Below, one piece after another: positions 46,172 to 55,300 of a stretch of DNA of 64,000 nucleotides. A model generated the notes under the pieces. The model saw nothing but the letters and a program-made list of their open reading frames with translations, searched no databases and was not told the origin of the DNA. Positions within the stretch are counted from its first letter, which is position 1. Each line of letters begins with the position of its first letter. The DNA comes from Rhodobacter sp. (GTDB taxonomy: Bacteria; Pseudomonadota; Alphaproteobacteria; Rhodobacterales; Rhodobacteraceae), in the NCBI GenBank assembly GCA_027490955.1, contig JAIXXB010000033.1, positions 1 through 64,000 of the forward strand, read 5' to 3'. The translations under genes were made by a program, and so were the position numbers.

Positions 46172-46210
46172 CTGCTTTGCGCCGCAAAGCAGCGGGGGTG
46201 TGAAACCCCC
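46172..46210. terminator. Double hairpin terminator between hydrolase and phaZ
   Basis: CTGCTTTGCG and its exact complement flank a single C, and GGGGGT/ACCCCC form a second stem directly after. On the upstream side lies ttcttctttttccaaatatc, a T-rich phrase of the kind often seen at gene ends in Rhodobacterales. It lies between two convergent genes, with strong hairpins usable from both sides. Confidence 0.6.
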
Positions 46211-46216
46211 ATTGGC

Positions 46217-47446
46217 CTAGCTGTTCGCGTCGATGAAATTCAACACCAAGGGGCGAATGTTCAAGCGCCAGCTTTTGCCCGCAAAAATCCCGTAATGGCC
46301 TGCGCCAGCTTCCAAATGCTGGGCCTTTTTATCAGGCGGCAGACCCGTCAGCAAATCCAGCGCGGCAAGGCATTGGCCGGGGGCAGAGATATCGTCATCC
46401 TCGCCTTCGACAATCATCACTGCCACATGGCTGATCGCGCCAATATCCACCTGCACCCCATTCAGCGTAAAGACATTGCGCGCGATTTCGCGGTTTTTGA
46501 AAATACGCTCGACAGTCGATAGATAAAACTCGGCCGTCATATCCATCACCGCCAGATATTCATCATAAAAGCGGTTATGCGCGTCATAGTCGGATGCCTC
46601 GCCTTGGGCGACGCGGATGATCTGGTCGGAAAACGCTTTGGAATGGCGCTGGGCATTCATCGAGATAAAGCCCTGCAATTGCAGCATTCCCGGATAGACC
46701 AGCCGCCCCGCGCCGCGATATTTAAAGCCCACGCGCTGAATGGCGGTTTGTTCCAATTGGCCCATGGTCACGCGCGCGCCAAAATCGGTCACTTCGGTGG
46801 GGGCCGCGTCGGGGTCAACTGGCCCGCCGATCAGCGTCAGGCTGCGCGGCTGTGCGGCGGGGTCAGTCTGGGCCAAATAGGCCGTTGCGGCAAGGGTCAG
46901 CGGCACAGGCTGGCAGACGGCGATCACATGGGTGTCGGGGCCAAGGTGGCGCATGAATTCCACCAGATACATCGTGTAATCTTCGATATCGAATTTGCCC
47001 GCCGAAACAGGCACATCGCGCGCATTGCGCCAATCGGTCACATAAATATCGGCATCAGGCAAAAGGCTGGCCACAGTGCTGCGCAACAGCGTTGCATAAT
47101 GGCCCGACATCGGCGCGATCAGCAGCACTTTGCGTGCCATAGGCGCACGGCGGCGCACCGAAAAATAGATCAAATCGCCAAAGGGTTTTTCAATTTCGGT
47201 GACCACATCGACAAGGTGGTCTTGCCCATCTGCGGCGGGAATCGAACGAATGGCCCAATCAGGCTTGGCCACCATACGTTCAAAGCTGCGCTCGGTCACC
47301 TCGCCCCATGCGGCGGCCCATTGCAGCATCGGGTTTGGCACCAGCGCAAAGGCAGGGTAAGAGCCAATCGCCCGCGCAGATGCCCCCAGCCACGCATTCG
47401 TGTTGCGCAGGCTTTCCATCAGGTCATAAGTGGCCATATACTTCAT
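46217..47446 (-). CDS. phaZ: Intracellular polyhydroxyalkanoate depolymerase PhaZ
   Basis: PhaZ mobilises stored PHA granules to hydroxyacids. The 409-residue product has the cysteine nucleophile Cys178 in VIAVCQPVP, the lipase-box-like motif of intracellular native-PHB depolymerases, and a late histidine in EAGAGHYGIFAG. The start MKYMATYDLM has AAGGAG six to eight bases upstream; a Gly/Cys-rich N-terminal extension is merely antisense to the phaC repeats. It is divergent from phaC and shares with it a spacer that holds a PhaR-type dyad. Confidence 0.93.
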   Translation of the reverse strand: MKYMATYDLMESLRNTNAWLGASARAIGSYPAFALVPNPMLQWAAAWGEVTERSFERMVAKPDWAIRSIPAADGQDHLVDVVTEIEKPFGDLIYFSVRRRAPMARKVLLIAPMSGHYATLLRSTVASLLPDADIYVTDWRNARDVPVSAGKFDIEDYTMYLVEFMRHLGPDTHVIAVCQPVPLTLAATAYLAQTDPAAQPRSLTLIGGPVDPDAAPTEVTDFGARVTMGQLEQTAIQRVGFKYRGAGRLVYPGMLQLQGFISMNAQRHSKAFSDQIIRVAQGEASDYDAHNRFYDEYLAVMDMTAEFYLSTVERIFKNREIARNVFTLNGVQVDIGAISHVAVMIVEGEDDDISAPGQCLAALDLLTGLPPDKKAQHLEAGAGHYGIFAGKSWRLNIRPLVLNFIDANS

Positions 47447-47530
47447 CACGACTCCTTGCGGGGTAACGGCCCCTCTGGCTATCCCCGTTGCCGCATAGGG
47501 CGGCAGCTTGGGGCTAGGATGCAGACAATG

Positions 47531-47541
47531 CTGCACAGCAG
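47531..47541. promoter_or_regulatory. PhaR-type operator CTGC-N3-GCAG upstream of phaC
   Basis: The sequence CTGCACAGCAG lies in the phaZ-phaC spacer, 25 bases before the phaC start. PhaR repressors of Paracoccus and Rhodobacter are known to bind TGC-rich dyads of the type CTGC-N3/4-GCAG. The position suits repression of phaC; phaZ may also be affected. Confidence 0.6.
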
Positions 47542-47565
47542 CAAGGTTAGGGGAGAAGCTTTGCG

Positions 47566-49566
47566 ATGACAACAGGTAAGCGAAAATCATCGCAAAATGA
47601 TACAGGCGCAAAGCCCGCCCGACCCAAGCGGCAAAAACAAGCGGCCCAAGACCCAAGCGCGGTGCAAAACAGCCCGCCCCCACACAGCCCGCCCCCGCAC
47701 AGCCCGCCCCCACATAGCCCGCCAAACCCGCCCCCACATCAGGCCCAACCCGCCCAAGATGATGCCCCGGATGCTAAGGGCGCGGCAGAGCATGGCGCGC
47801 GCCCAGATCGGCTGGCAGAAAATCTAAAGAAAATCGAAGCTCTGTCCCAGCGCCTGACCGCCGCGCTGGCCGCGCAAAAGGCCCATGACGCCGCGCTAGA
47901 CGGGCCAGGGCAAGAGTTGATGATGCAGGCCGCGGCGGCCTATCTGGCAACGATGATGCAAAATCCGTCGAAGATTATCGAACAGCAGGTCGCCTATTGG
48001 GGCAAAACCCTAACCCATTACGCCGAGGCGCAAAAAGCCTTGGCCAGCGGTGAATTTCGCGCGCCTGCGGCCCCTACGGCGCAAGACCGCCGCTTTTCCA
48101 ACCCGCTTTGGTCAACCCATCCGTTCTTCAGCTTTGTCAAAGAGCAATATCTGATTGGCGCCGAGGCGGTGCAATCGACTGTGGGCCAAATCGATGGGCT
48201 GGCAGGCCATCAGCGCGCGCGGTTGGAGTATTTCACCAAGCAACTGATCGACATGATGGCCCCGACCAATTTTCTGGCCACCAACCCCGATGCGCTGGAA
48301 CAGGCGATTGCCACCGATGGGCAAAGCCTTGTCGCGGGGCTGGAAAATCTGGTCGCTGATCTAGAGGCGAATGGCGGCGCGCTGGCCGTTTCGCTGGCCG
48401 ATCGCAGCGCCTTTCGCGTGGGCGAGAATCTGGCCACCACCGCAGGGGCAGTGGTGTTTCGCAACGCATTGTTCGAGTTGATCCAATACAGCCCCAGCAC
48501 GGATTGGGTCTATGAAACCCCGCTGCTGATTTTTCCGCCATGGATCAACAAATTCTATGTGCTGGATCTAAGCGCGCGCAACAGTTTGATAAAATGGATT
48601 GTGGATCAAGGCTTTACGCTGTTTGTCGTCTCTTGGGTCAATCCAGATTCCAGCTATGCCGACACGTCGATGGATGATTATATCCAAGACGGGTATTTGG
48701 CCGCCATGGATGCGGTGCGCGCGATCACGGGGCAGGCGCAGATCAATGTGGTGGGCTATTGCATCGCAGGCACGACGCTGGGCCTGACGCTGGCGCATTT
48801 GCAAAACCACGGGCAAAGCCCTGCAAAATCGGCCACATTCTTTACCACGCTGACCGATTTTTCCGACCCGGGCGAAGTGGGCGTGTTTTTGGAAAACGAC
48901 TTTGTCGATGGGATTGAACGCCAATCGGCCAGCGATGGGATATTGTCCAAAACCTTCATGGCGCGGACATTTTCGTTTTTGCGATCGAACGAATTGATTT
49001 GGACACCCGCGATCAAATCTTACATGATGGGGCAAACTCCGCCTGCCTTTGATTTGCTGTATTGGAACGGCGATGGCACCAATTTGCCTGCCAAAATGGC
49101 GGTGCAATATCTGCGCGATCTGTGCCAAGACAACGGCTTTGCGGGCGGCACATACCGCGTCTTGGGCAAGCCAGTGCGCCTGTCAGATGTCACGCTGCCC
49201 ATCTATGCGATTGCCTGCGAGACCGACCATATCGCCCATTGGCGCGGCAGTTTTAACGGCATGGCGCAGATGGGATCGTCTGAGAAAACCTTTATTCTGG
49301 CGCAGTCGGGCCATATCGCGGGCATCGTCAACCCGCCCAGTAAGGATAAATATGGCCATTACACCAATGCGGCCCCCGTGGCGGGCAATCCCGAAGATTG
49401 GAAAGCGGGGGCGCAGTTTCATGCGGGGTCTTGGTGGCCGCGCTGGGCGGCGTGGCTTGCGCAGCGTTCGGGCGCGCGAATTGCTGCACCTGCATTGGGC
49501 GGGCCGAATCATCCCGTGCTTTGCCCCGCCCCAGGCACCTATGTTTTGGCCAGCCCAAAGGCGTGA
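47566..49566 (+). CDS. phaC: Class I polyhydroxyalkanoate synthase PhaC with proline-repeat N-terminus
   Basis: PhaC polymerises 3-hydroxyacyl-CoA into PHA on granules. The 666-residue product has the catalytic Cys399 in VVGYCIAGTTLG, the Asp in ACETDHIAHW and the His in LAQSGHIAGIVNPPS. The N-terminal 65 residues are unusual: a basic KRKSSQ/KPARPKRQKQ part followed by SPPPHS repeats encoded by 15-base tandem units. This makes the protein longer than most class I synthases (about 560-600). The phaP and phaR genes follow on the same strand. Confidence 0.95.
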   Translation: MTTGKRKSSQNDTGAKPARPKRQKQAAQDPSAVQNSPPPHSPPPHSPPPHSPPNPPPHQAQPAQDDAPDAKGAAEHGARPDRLAENLKKIEALSQRLTAALAAQKAHDAALDGPGQELMMQAAAAYLATMMQNPSKIIEQQVAYWGKTLTHYAEAQKALASGEFRAPAAPTAQDRRFSNPLWSTHPFFSFVKEQYLIGAEAVQSTVGQIDGLAGHQRARLEYFTKQLIDMMAPTNFLATNPDALEQAIATDGQSLVAGLENLVADLEANGGALAVSLADRSAFRVGENLATTAGAVVFRNALFELIQYSPSTDWVYETPLLIFPPWINKFYVLDLSARNSLIKWIVDQGFTLFVVSWVNPDSSYADTSMDDYIQDGYLAAMDAVRAITGQAQINVVGYCIAGTTLGLTLAHLQNHGQSPAKSATFFTTLTDFSDPGEVGVFLENDFVDGIERQSASDGILSKTFMARTFSFLRSNELIWTPAIKSYMMGQTPPAFDLLYWNGDGTNLPAKMAVQYLRDLCQDNGFAGGTYRVLGKPVRLSDVTLPIYAIACETDHIAHWRGSFNGMAQMGSSEKTFILAQSGHIAGIVNPPSKDKYGHYTNAAPVAGNPEDWKAGAQFHAGSWWPRWAAWLAQRSGARIAAPALGGPNHPVLCPAPGTYVLASPKA

Positions 49567-49701
49567 AAGCGCCTGTAAACTAAGGTGGATTGACAGCGAC
49601 TTTGCGCGCTTTCGCGGTGATTTTCGCGCGGGTATCGGTATTTTGTAAATCTGCCAAAGGCTTAGGCGGGCTATGCCGCAGTGCAGAAAAACCTTGCAAT
49701 G

Positions 49702-49712
49702 CTGCGATGCAG
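49702..49712. promoter_or_regulatory. PhaR-type operator CTGC-N3-GCAG upstream of phaP
   Basis: CTGCGATGCAG, within a wider TGC-rich dyad, lies 55 bases before the phasin start. It has the same spacing as the phaC site. In Paracoccus denitrificans and Rhodobacter sphaeroides, PhaR represses phaP through such sites and is released by PHA. Confidence 0.7.
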
Positions 49713-49766
49713 CATGTATATATTGGGCATCGAATACCTCCCGCATATCAATCACAGGAGCCTGTT

Positions 49767-50213
49767 ATGGCAACCACCACCGATTTCACCAAAGTTATGA
49801 CCGACATGATGGCAAAGTTCCCAATGGACACCACCGCCATGCAGACCGCGTTCAAAACGCAGGCGGCCTTTGGCGAGAAAATGGCCAAAGTTGCGCTGGA
49901 AGCTGCTGAAAAGTCGACCGAGTTGTCGGCAAAATGGACCAAAGAAACTTTGGCCAAAATCTCGACCGCAGCAACCGCCAAGGCTGACGTGGCAGATTAC
50001 ACGAAAGCTGCGACCGATTTCGCATCGGCTTCGGCAGAAACCGCTGCTGAAAATCTGGCCGCTTTCGCGGAAATCGCGAAAAAAGTGCAACTGGACACTG
50101 TCGAGCTGCTGATGGCGGCTGGCAAGGACGTGGCGGCAGAGGCCAGCGCCGCTGTGCAAAAAGCCACCACCGAGGCCACCGCTACGGTGAAAAAAGCCGC
50201 TGCTGCAAAGTAA
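49767..50213 (+). CDS. phaP: Phasin (PHA granule-associated protein)
   Basis: Phasins coat PHA granules and control their number and size. The 148-residue product is Ala/Lys/Thr-rich and helical, beginning MATTTDFTKVMTDMMAKFPM and containing NLAAFAEIAKKVQLDTVELL, with an AAVQKATTEATATVKKAA tail, as in Rhodobacteraceae phasins. AGGAG stands six bases before the ATG. It sits between phaC and phaR, with its own PhaR-type operator upstream and a strong terminator after it. Confidence 0.92.
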   Translation: MATTTDFTKVMTDMMAKFPMDTTAMQTAFKTQAAFGEKMAKVALEAAEKSTELSAKWTKETLAKISTAATAKADVADYTKAATDFASASAETAAENLAAFAEIAKKVQLDTVELLMAAGKDVAAEASAAVQKATTEATATVKKAAAAK

Positions 50214-50235
50214 GCGCGACCTTTTGATGATGTAA

Positions 50236-50270
50236 AAGAGCGGGCCGCCCAGCCCGCTCTTGTTTTTTTT
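50236..50270 (+). terminator. Rho-independent terminator after phaP
   Basis: AAGAGCGGGC pairs with GCCCGCTCTT around a six-base loop, and is followed by a run of eight T after one G. This would separate the abundant phasin message from phaR. Confidence 0.92.
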
Positions 50271-50327
50271 CTGCGCTGCCGTAAGCTTGTTTGCAGATGC
50301 AATATGCACCATCACTGGGGGGGCCAC

Positions 50328-50906
50328 ATGAGCGAGACGCAAAAGCCGCTGCTGATTAAGCGTTATGCAAGCCGTCGTTTGTATAATACCGAAACGTCGG
50401 ATTATGTGACGCTGGAAGATATCGCAGGCTTTGTGCGGGCAGGGCGCGAAGTGCAGATTGTCGATTTGAAATCGGGCGATGATTTGACGCGGCAATATTT
50501 GCTGCAAATCGTGGCAGAACATGAATCCAAAGGCGATACCGTGCTGCCGACCAATGTTTTGACGGATTTGGTGCGCAGCTATACCACCAATATTCAATCG
50601 GTCGTGCCGCAGTTTTTGGCCGCCAGTTTCGAGATGCTGCGCGATGGGCAGACCAAAGTGATTGAAAACATGAACGCCATTCCAAACCCGATGGCGGCGA
50701 TGCCAGGGTTCGAGTTGATGCGCCGCCAGCAAGAGGCATTTATGAAAACCATGATGGCAGGCGTGCCAGGTTGGGGCGGCGGCGAGGATAAGCCCACAGC
50801 CACAGCGCGCGAGGACAGCGCAGCAGGGGGCAATGACGCTGCCGCCGAACTTGCCGAAATCAAAAAGCAATTCGCCGCATTGCAAGACAAATTGTCCAAG
50901 CTGTAG
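50328..50906 (+). CDS. phaR: PHA synthesis regulator PhaR
   Basis: PhaR represses phaP and its own gene until it binds nascent PHA. The 192-residue product has the conserved N-terminal DNA-binding domain LLIKRYASRRLYNTETSDYV, followed by DLTRQYLLQIVAEHE, and a PHA-binding region with NPMAAMPGFELMRRQQEAF. The start at MSETQKP has GGGGGG upstream; an eight-residue extension is less likely. It lies downstream of the phaP terminator, so it has its own promoter, and a LysR gene begins two bases after its stop. Confidence 0.95.
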   Translation: MSETQKPLLIKRYASRRLYNTETSDYVTLEDIAGFVRAGREVQIVDLKSGDDLTRQYLLQIVAEHESKGDTVLPTNVLTDLVRSYTTNIQSVVPQFLAASFEMLRDGQTKVIENMNAIPNPMAAMPGFELMRRQQEAFMKTMMAGVPGWGGGEDKPTATAREDSAAGGNDAAAELAEIKKQFAALQDKLSKL

Positions 50907-50908
50907 CG

Positions 50909-51859
50909 ATGCCACAGGCTGCGCCGGGGCGCGTGACGCTATGGGGCATCGAAGTGTTCTTGGCCGTGGCGGACGAGGGCACGATTTCGGGTGCGGCCAA
51001 ACGGCTGGGGGTTAGCCCTTCGGCCATCAGCCAACAATTGGCCGTGGTCGAATCGGCGATGGGCGCGCAGCTTTTAGATCGCTCGGCCCGCCCGATGCAT
51101 TTGACGCAGGCGGGCATCATGTTTCGCCGCCATGCGCAAACCATCCTAAATGCCGAGGCCGAGGCGCGGGCCGATTTGGCCATGGCCGATTTGGGCGGGA
51201 TGACCACGCTGCGCCTTGGGATGATCGAAGATTTCGACAACGAGGTGACCCCGCAACTGCTGACCACATTGGCGCAGGATTTAAAGGGATGTCGGTTCTT
51301 GTTGGAAACAGGGGCCAGTCACCGCCTGCTGGATCAGCTTGAAACCCGCGCGCTGGATATTGTGGTGGTCACCGATATTGGGCCAGAAGGCACGTTCGAG
51401 GCGTGGCGCGAAGTGCATCCGCTGATGTCCGAACCCTTTATGGCGATTTATCCCAAAGGTTTGGAAGGGACGGATTTGCCGCTGATCCAATATACCGAAC
51501 GCCATGTGATGGGCCGCCAGATTGCCGCGCATTTGGCGCGCCAAAACATCCGCCTTGCCCATCGGTTCGAGTTGGACAGTTATCGCGCGATTTTGGCAAT
51601 GGTGGCAGGCGGGCAGGGTTGGACGATACTGCCGCCTCTTGCCCTGCATCACGGATCGCGGTTTCATGCAGGGGTTACGGCTGCGCCCTTGCCCTTTGCC
51701 CCGCTGTCGCGCCGCCTGTCGCTGATTGCGCGCGAAGGGGTTTTGCGCGACATTCCCGCGCAAATCGCCCAGCAGATGCGCGGGCTGATCCAAAGGCGGG
51801 TGATCGCCCCCGCCCATGCCGAATGGCCATGGCTGCAAGGCGCATTGGAATTGGCCTAG
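50909..51859 (+). CDS. LysR-family transcriptional regulator
   Basis: The 316-residue product has an N-terminal winged helix-turn-helix (about residues 12-70: EVFLAVADEGTISGAAKRLGVSPS...QLLDRSARPMHLTQAG in fragments) and a C-terminal effector-binding domain with TLRLGMIEDFDNEVTP and VVVTDIGPEG. The effector and targets are unknown. It starts two bases after phaR, so it may be cotranscribed with it; that suggests, but does not show, a link to carbon storage or acetyl-CoA metabolism. Confidence 0.88.
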   Translation: MPQAAPGRVTLWGIEVFLAVADEGTISGAAKRLGVSPSAISQQLAVVESAMGAQLLDRSARPMHLTQAGIMFRRHAQTILNAEAEARADLAMADLGGMTTLRLGMIEDFDNEVTPQLLTTLAQDLKGCRFLLETGASHRLLDQLETRALDIVVVTDIGPEGTFEAWREVHPLMSEPFMAIYPKGLEGTDLPLIQYTERHVMGRQIAAHLARQNIRLAHRFELDSYRAILAMVAGGQGWTILPPLALHHGSRFHAGVTAAPLPFAPLSRRLSLIAREGVLRDIPAQIAQQMRGLIQRRVIAPAHAEWPWLQGALELA

Positions 51860-52090
51860 GGCACGGCAGCAGGCGCGGCGGGCAAAGCGGGCCTATCGGG
51901 CAAAGCGCATCTTGATCATACCATGCCCAAACCCGCCGCACAGCGCAAGATTTCAGCCGTTCACAATTTTGCTAACAGACTGATTTGCATCTGGAAAAGA
52001 CGCCCTTTGCCTCCCAAATCGCCCGTCGAAGGCAACAGCCTTCGCTGTGAATATGGCCCGTAGGGCCGCGACGAAAGAAGGATATAACCC

Positions 52091-52330
52091 ATGAAAAAAA
52101 TCGCTCTTGCATTGGCTGCAACCTTGGCAACCGCAGGTGCTGCTTTGGCGCAGGCACCCGAAGTGAAAGATGCAGATGGCAACGGCACCTTTAGCCTGAC
52201 CGAGGTGCAAGCCGCCTATCCCAGCGCGACCGAAGAGGCGTTCAAAGCTGCTGACACGGATGCCAGCGGCGAGCTGTCGGCGGACGAGTTGGCAAAAGCT
52301 GTGGAAGCAAAATCCTTTGACGCCAAGTAA
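52091..52330 (+). CDS. Small secreted EF-hand protein
   Basis: The 79-residue product has a signal peptide (MKKIALALAATLATAGAALA, cut before QAPEV). Two EF loops follow: residues 27-38 (DADGNGTFSLTE) and 55-66 (DTDASGELSADE). It should bind calcium in the periplasm. AAGGA lies nine bases before the ATG, and a terminator follows directly. It is a second, smaller EF-hand protein besides the one next to the ECF cluster. No function is known. Confidence 0.8.
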   Translation: MKKIALALAATLATAGAALAQAPEVKDADGNGTFSLTEVQAAYPSATEEAFKAADTDASGELSADELAKAVEAKSFDAK

Positions 52331-52350
52331 TCTTGCCGCCAAGGCAGGAA

Positions 52351-52372
52351 AGGCCGCCCGCAAGGGCGGCCT
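52351..52372. terminator. Terminator between EF-hand gene and pyc
   Basis: AGGCCGCCC and GGGCGGCCT enclose a GCAA tetraloop, then GTTTC. It ends four bases before the stop codon of the convergent pyruvate carboxylase gene and could serve both. Confidence 0.8.
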
Positions 52373-52375
52373 GTT

Positions 52376-55300
52376 TCATTCCAATTCAATCAGCAAATCT
52401 TTCGCCTCAATCTGGCTGCCCGCATGGACATAGACAGCCTTAATCACGCCCGCGCGGTCGGCGTGGATGCCTGTTTCCATCTTCATCGCCTCGATGGTCA
52501 AGAGCAGGTCACCCGGCAGCACCTTTTGCCCAGCCACGGCTGAAACAGAGGCGATGGAACCGGGCATGGGCGCGCCAATATGGGCGGGGTTGCCTTCGGC
52601 GGCTTTGGGTTTGGCGGCGGTTTTCGCCTTGACCGCGCGGTTGGGCACACGGATCACGCGCGGCTGGCCGTTCAGTTCAAAAAACACCTTCACCTCGCCG
52701 TCATCTTGCGTCTCGCCCACGGCTTGCAGGCGCAGTTCCAGCGTTTTGCCCGGATCGATTTCGATGGAAATCTCTTCGCCCGAGATCATGCCATAAAAGA
52801 AGGTGCGCGTGGGCAGGGTGCGCACGGGGCCATAGGTTTTGTGGCGGCCCATGTAATCCAAGAACACTTTGGGATACATCAGATAGCCGTGCAAATCTTC
52901 GTCGTCAATTTTCATCCCGCCCAGTTCTGCCGAGACTTTGGCGCGGACAGATTCAAAATCGACAGGGGGCAGGCCCGCACCGGGACGGCTGGTCAGGGGC
53001 TTTTCGCCCTTCAGCACCTTTTTGGTGATGCCTTCGGGCCAGCCGCCATGGGGCTGGCCAAGATTGCCCTTCAGCATATCCACCACCGATTCGGGAAAGG
53101 CCACATCGACATTGGGGTCTTCGACCTGCGCGCGGCTTAGCCCTTGGGCCACCATCATCAGCGCCATATCGCCCACCACTTTGGACGAAGGCGTGACCTT
53201 GACGATATCGCCAAACATTTGGTTGGCATCCGAATAGGCGCGGGCCACTTCGGGCCAGCGTTCTTCCAGCCCCAAAGACCGCGCCTGCGCCTTAAGGTTG
53301 GTAAACTGCCCACCGGGCATTTCGTGCAAATACACTTCCGATGCGGGGGCGGGCAGGCCCGATTCAAAGGCGGCATATTGGCCGCGCACGCCTTCCCAAT
53401 AATCGGAAATCGCGCGGATCGCGGTGATATCAAGCCCCGTATCGCGCGGGGTGTGGCGCAGCGCCTCGACAATCGAGCCCATGCAAACTTGGCTGGTGCC
53501 GCCCGAAAACGCATCCATGGCCAAATCTACGGCATCTACCCCCGCTTCGGCCGCGGCCAGCACTGTGGCCGATGCTGCGCCCGATGTGTCATGGGTGTGG
53601 AAATGCACAGGCAGGCCGATGTCCTCTTTCAGCGCCTTGACCAGAATACGGGCAGCGGCGGGTTTCAGCAGCCCTGCCATATCTTTCAGCCCCAGCACAT
53701 GCGCGCCAGCCTTTTGCAACTCTTGCGCGCGGCTGACATAGTATTTCAAATCATATTTGCTGCGGGCAGGGTCCAGCATATCACCCGTATAGCAAATCGT
53801 GCCTTCGCAGATTTTGCCCGTCTCCAGCACCGCGTCCATCGACACGCGCATGTTTTCCACCCAATTCAGGCTGTCAAACACGCGAAACACATCCACGCCC
53901 GTTGCCGCGGCCTGTTTGACAAACCCCTGCACCACATTGTCGGGATAGGTGGTATAGCCCACCCCATTGGCCCCGCGCAGCAGCATTTGGATCATCAAGT
54001 TGGGCATGGCCGCGCGCAGATCGCGCAGGCGCTGCCACGGGCATTCTTGCAAAAAGCGATAGGCCACATCAAATGTTGCCCCGCCCCATGCCTCCATGCT
54101 GAACAAGTGCGGCAAGCTGGCGGCATAGGCGGGGGCCACTTTGATCATATCGATCGAGCGCATGCGCGTGGCCAGCAGGGACTGGTGCCCATCGCGCATG
54201 GTGGTGTCGGTGATCAGCAGCTTTTGCTGGGCCAGCATCCAATCGGCCACGGCCTTTGGCCCTTGTTCCAGCAGCATTTGGCGCAGGCCATCGGGCACGG
54301 GGCCAAAGGTTTTCGGCGGCTTTGGCGCACGCGCATGCGCGCTGGGCAAGGGGCGGCCTGCGGTTTCTGGATGCCCGTTGACGGTGATATCGGCGATATA
54401 GGTCAAGATTTTCGTCGCGCGGTCTTGACGCTTTTTGAACACGAACAGATCGGGGGTCGTGTCGATAAATTTGGTTGTATAGGTGTCGTTCAGAAACGTG
54501 GGATGTTTCAGCAGGTTGATGACGAATTCGATATTGGTGGATACGCCGCGAATGCGAAACTCGCGCAAGGCCCTGTCCATGCGGTTGATCGCCGCCTGTG
54601 GGGTCTGCGCCCAAGCGGTGACTTTCACCAAAAGGCTGTCGTAATAGCGCGTGATGACCCCGCCTGCATAGGCCGTGCCGCCATCAAGGCGGATGCCCAT
54701 GCCCGTGGCGCTGCGATAGGCGGTCAGGCGGCCATAATCGGGGATAAAGTTGTTTTGCGGATCTTCGGTGGTCACGCGGCATTGCACCGCGTGGCCGTGC
54801 AGCTTGATATCCTCTTGATGGGCCATGCCCGTGGCCTGTGCCAGCGTCTTGCCTTCGGCAATCAAGATTTGCGCCTGCACAATATCAATGCCTGTGACCT
54901 GTTCGGTCACAGTATGTTCGACCTGCACGCGCGGGTTCACCTCGATGAAATAGAACTTGCCATCGTCCATATCCATCAAAAATTCGACTGTGCCTGCGCA
55001 TTCATAGCCAACATGGGCGCAAATGCGGCGGCCCAATTCGCAGACCTCGGCGCGCTGCGCCTCGCTTAGGTAGGGCGCAGGGGCGCGTTCAACCACTTTT
55101 TGATTGCGGCGCTGCACTGTGCAATCGCGTTCGAACAAATGATAAATCGCGCCGTGCTTATCGCCCAAAATCTGCACTTCGACATGGCGCGCGCGCTGGA
55201 TCATCTTTTCCAGATAGCCCTCGCCATTGCCAAAGGCAGCCTCAGCCTCGCGCCGCCCTTCGCGCACTTTGGCCTCTAACTCGTCAGGGCCAAGGATGGG

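Noticed and set aside
47447-47737. Gly/Cys-rich N-terminal extension of PhaZ
   Set aside because: Encoded by the reverse of the phaC proline repeats; PhaZ has a good start with AAGGAG at 47446.
47670-47740. Tandem repeats that could suggest a CRISPR or VNTR locus
   Set aside because: Units are 15 bases, in frame inside phaC, without spacers; no cas genes in the window.
53144-55069. Plus-strand open frame of 641 codons
   Set aside because: Fully antisense to pyruvate carboxylase, which is intact; His/Gln/Gly-rich product without any known motif.
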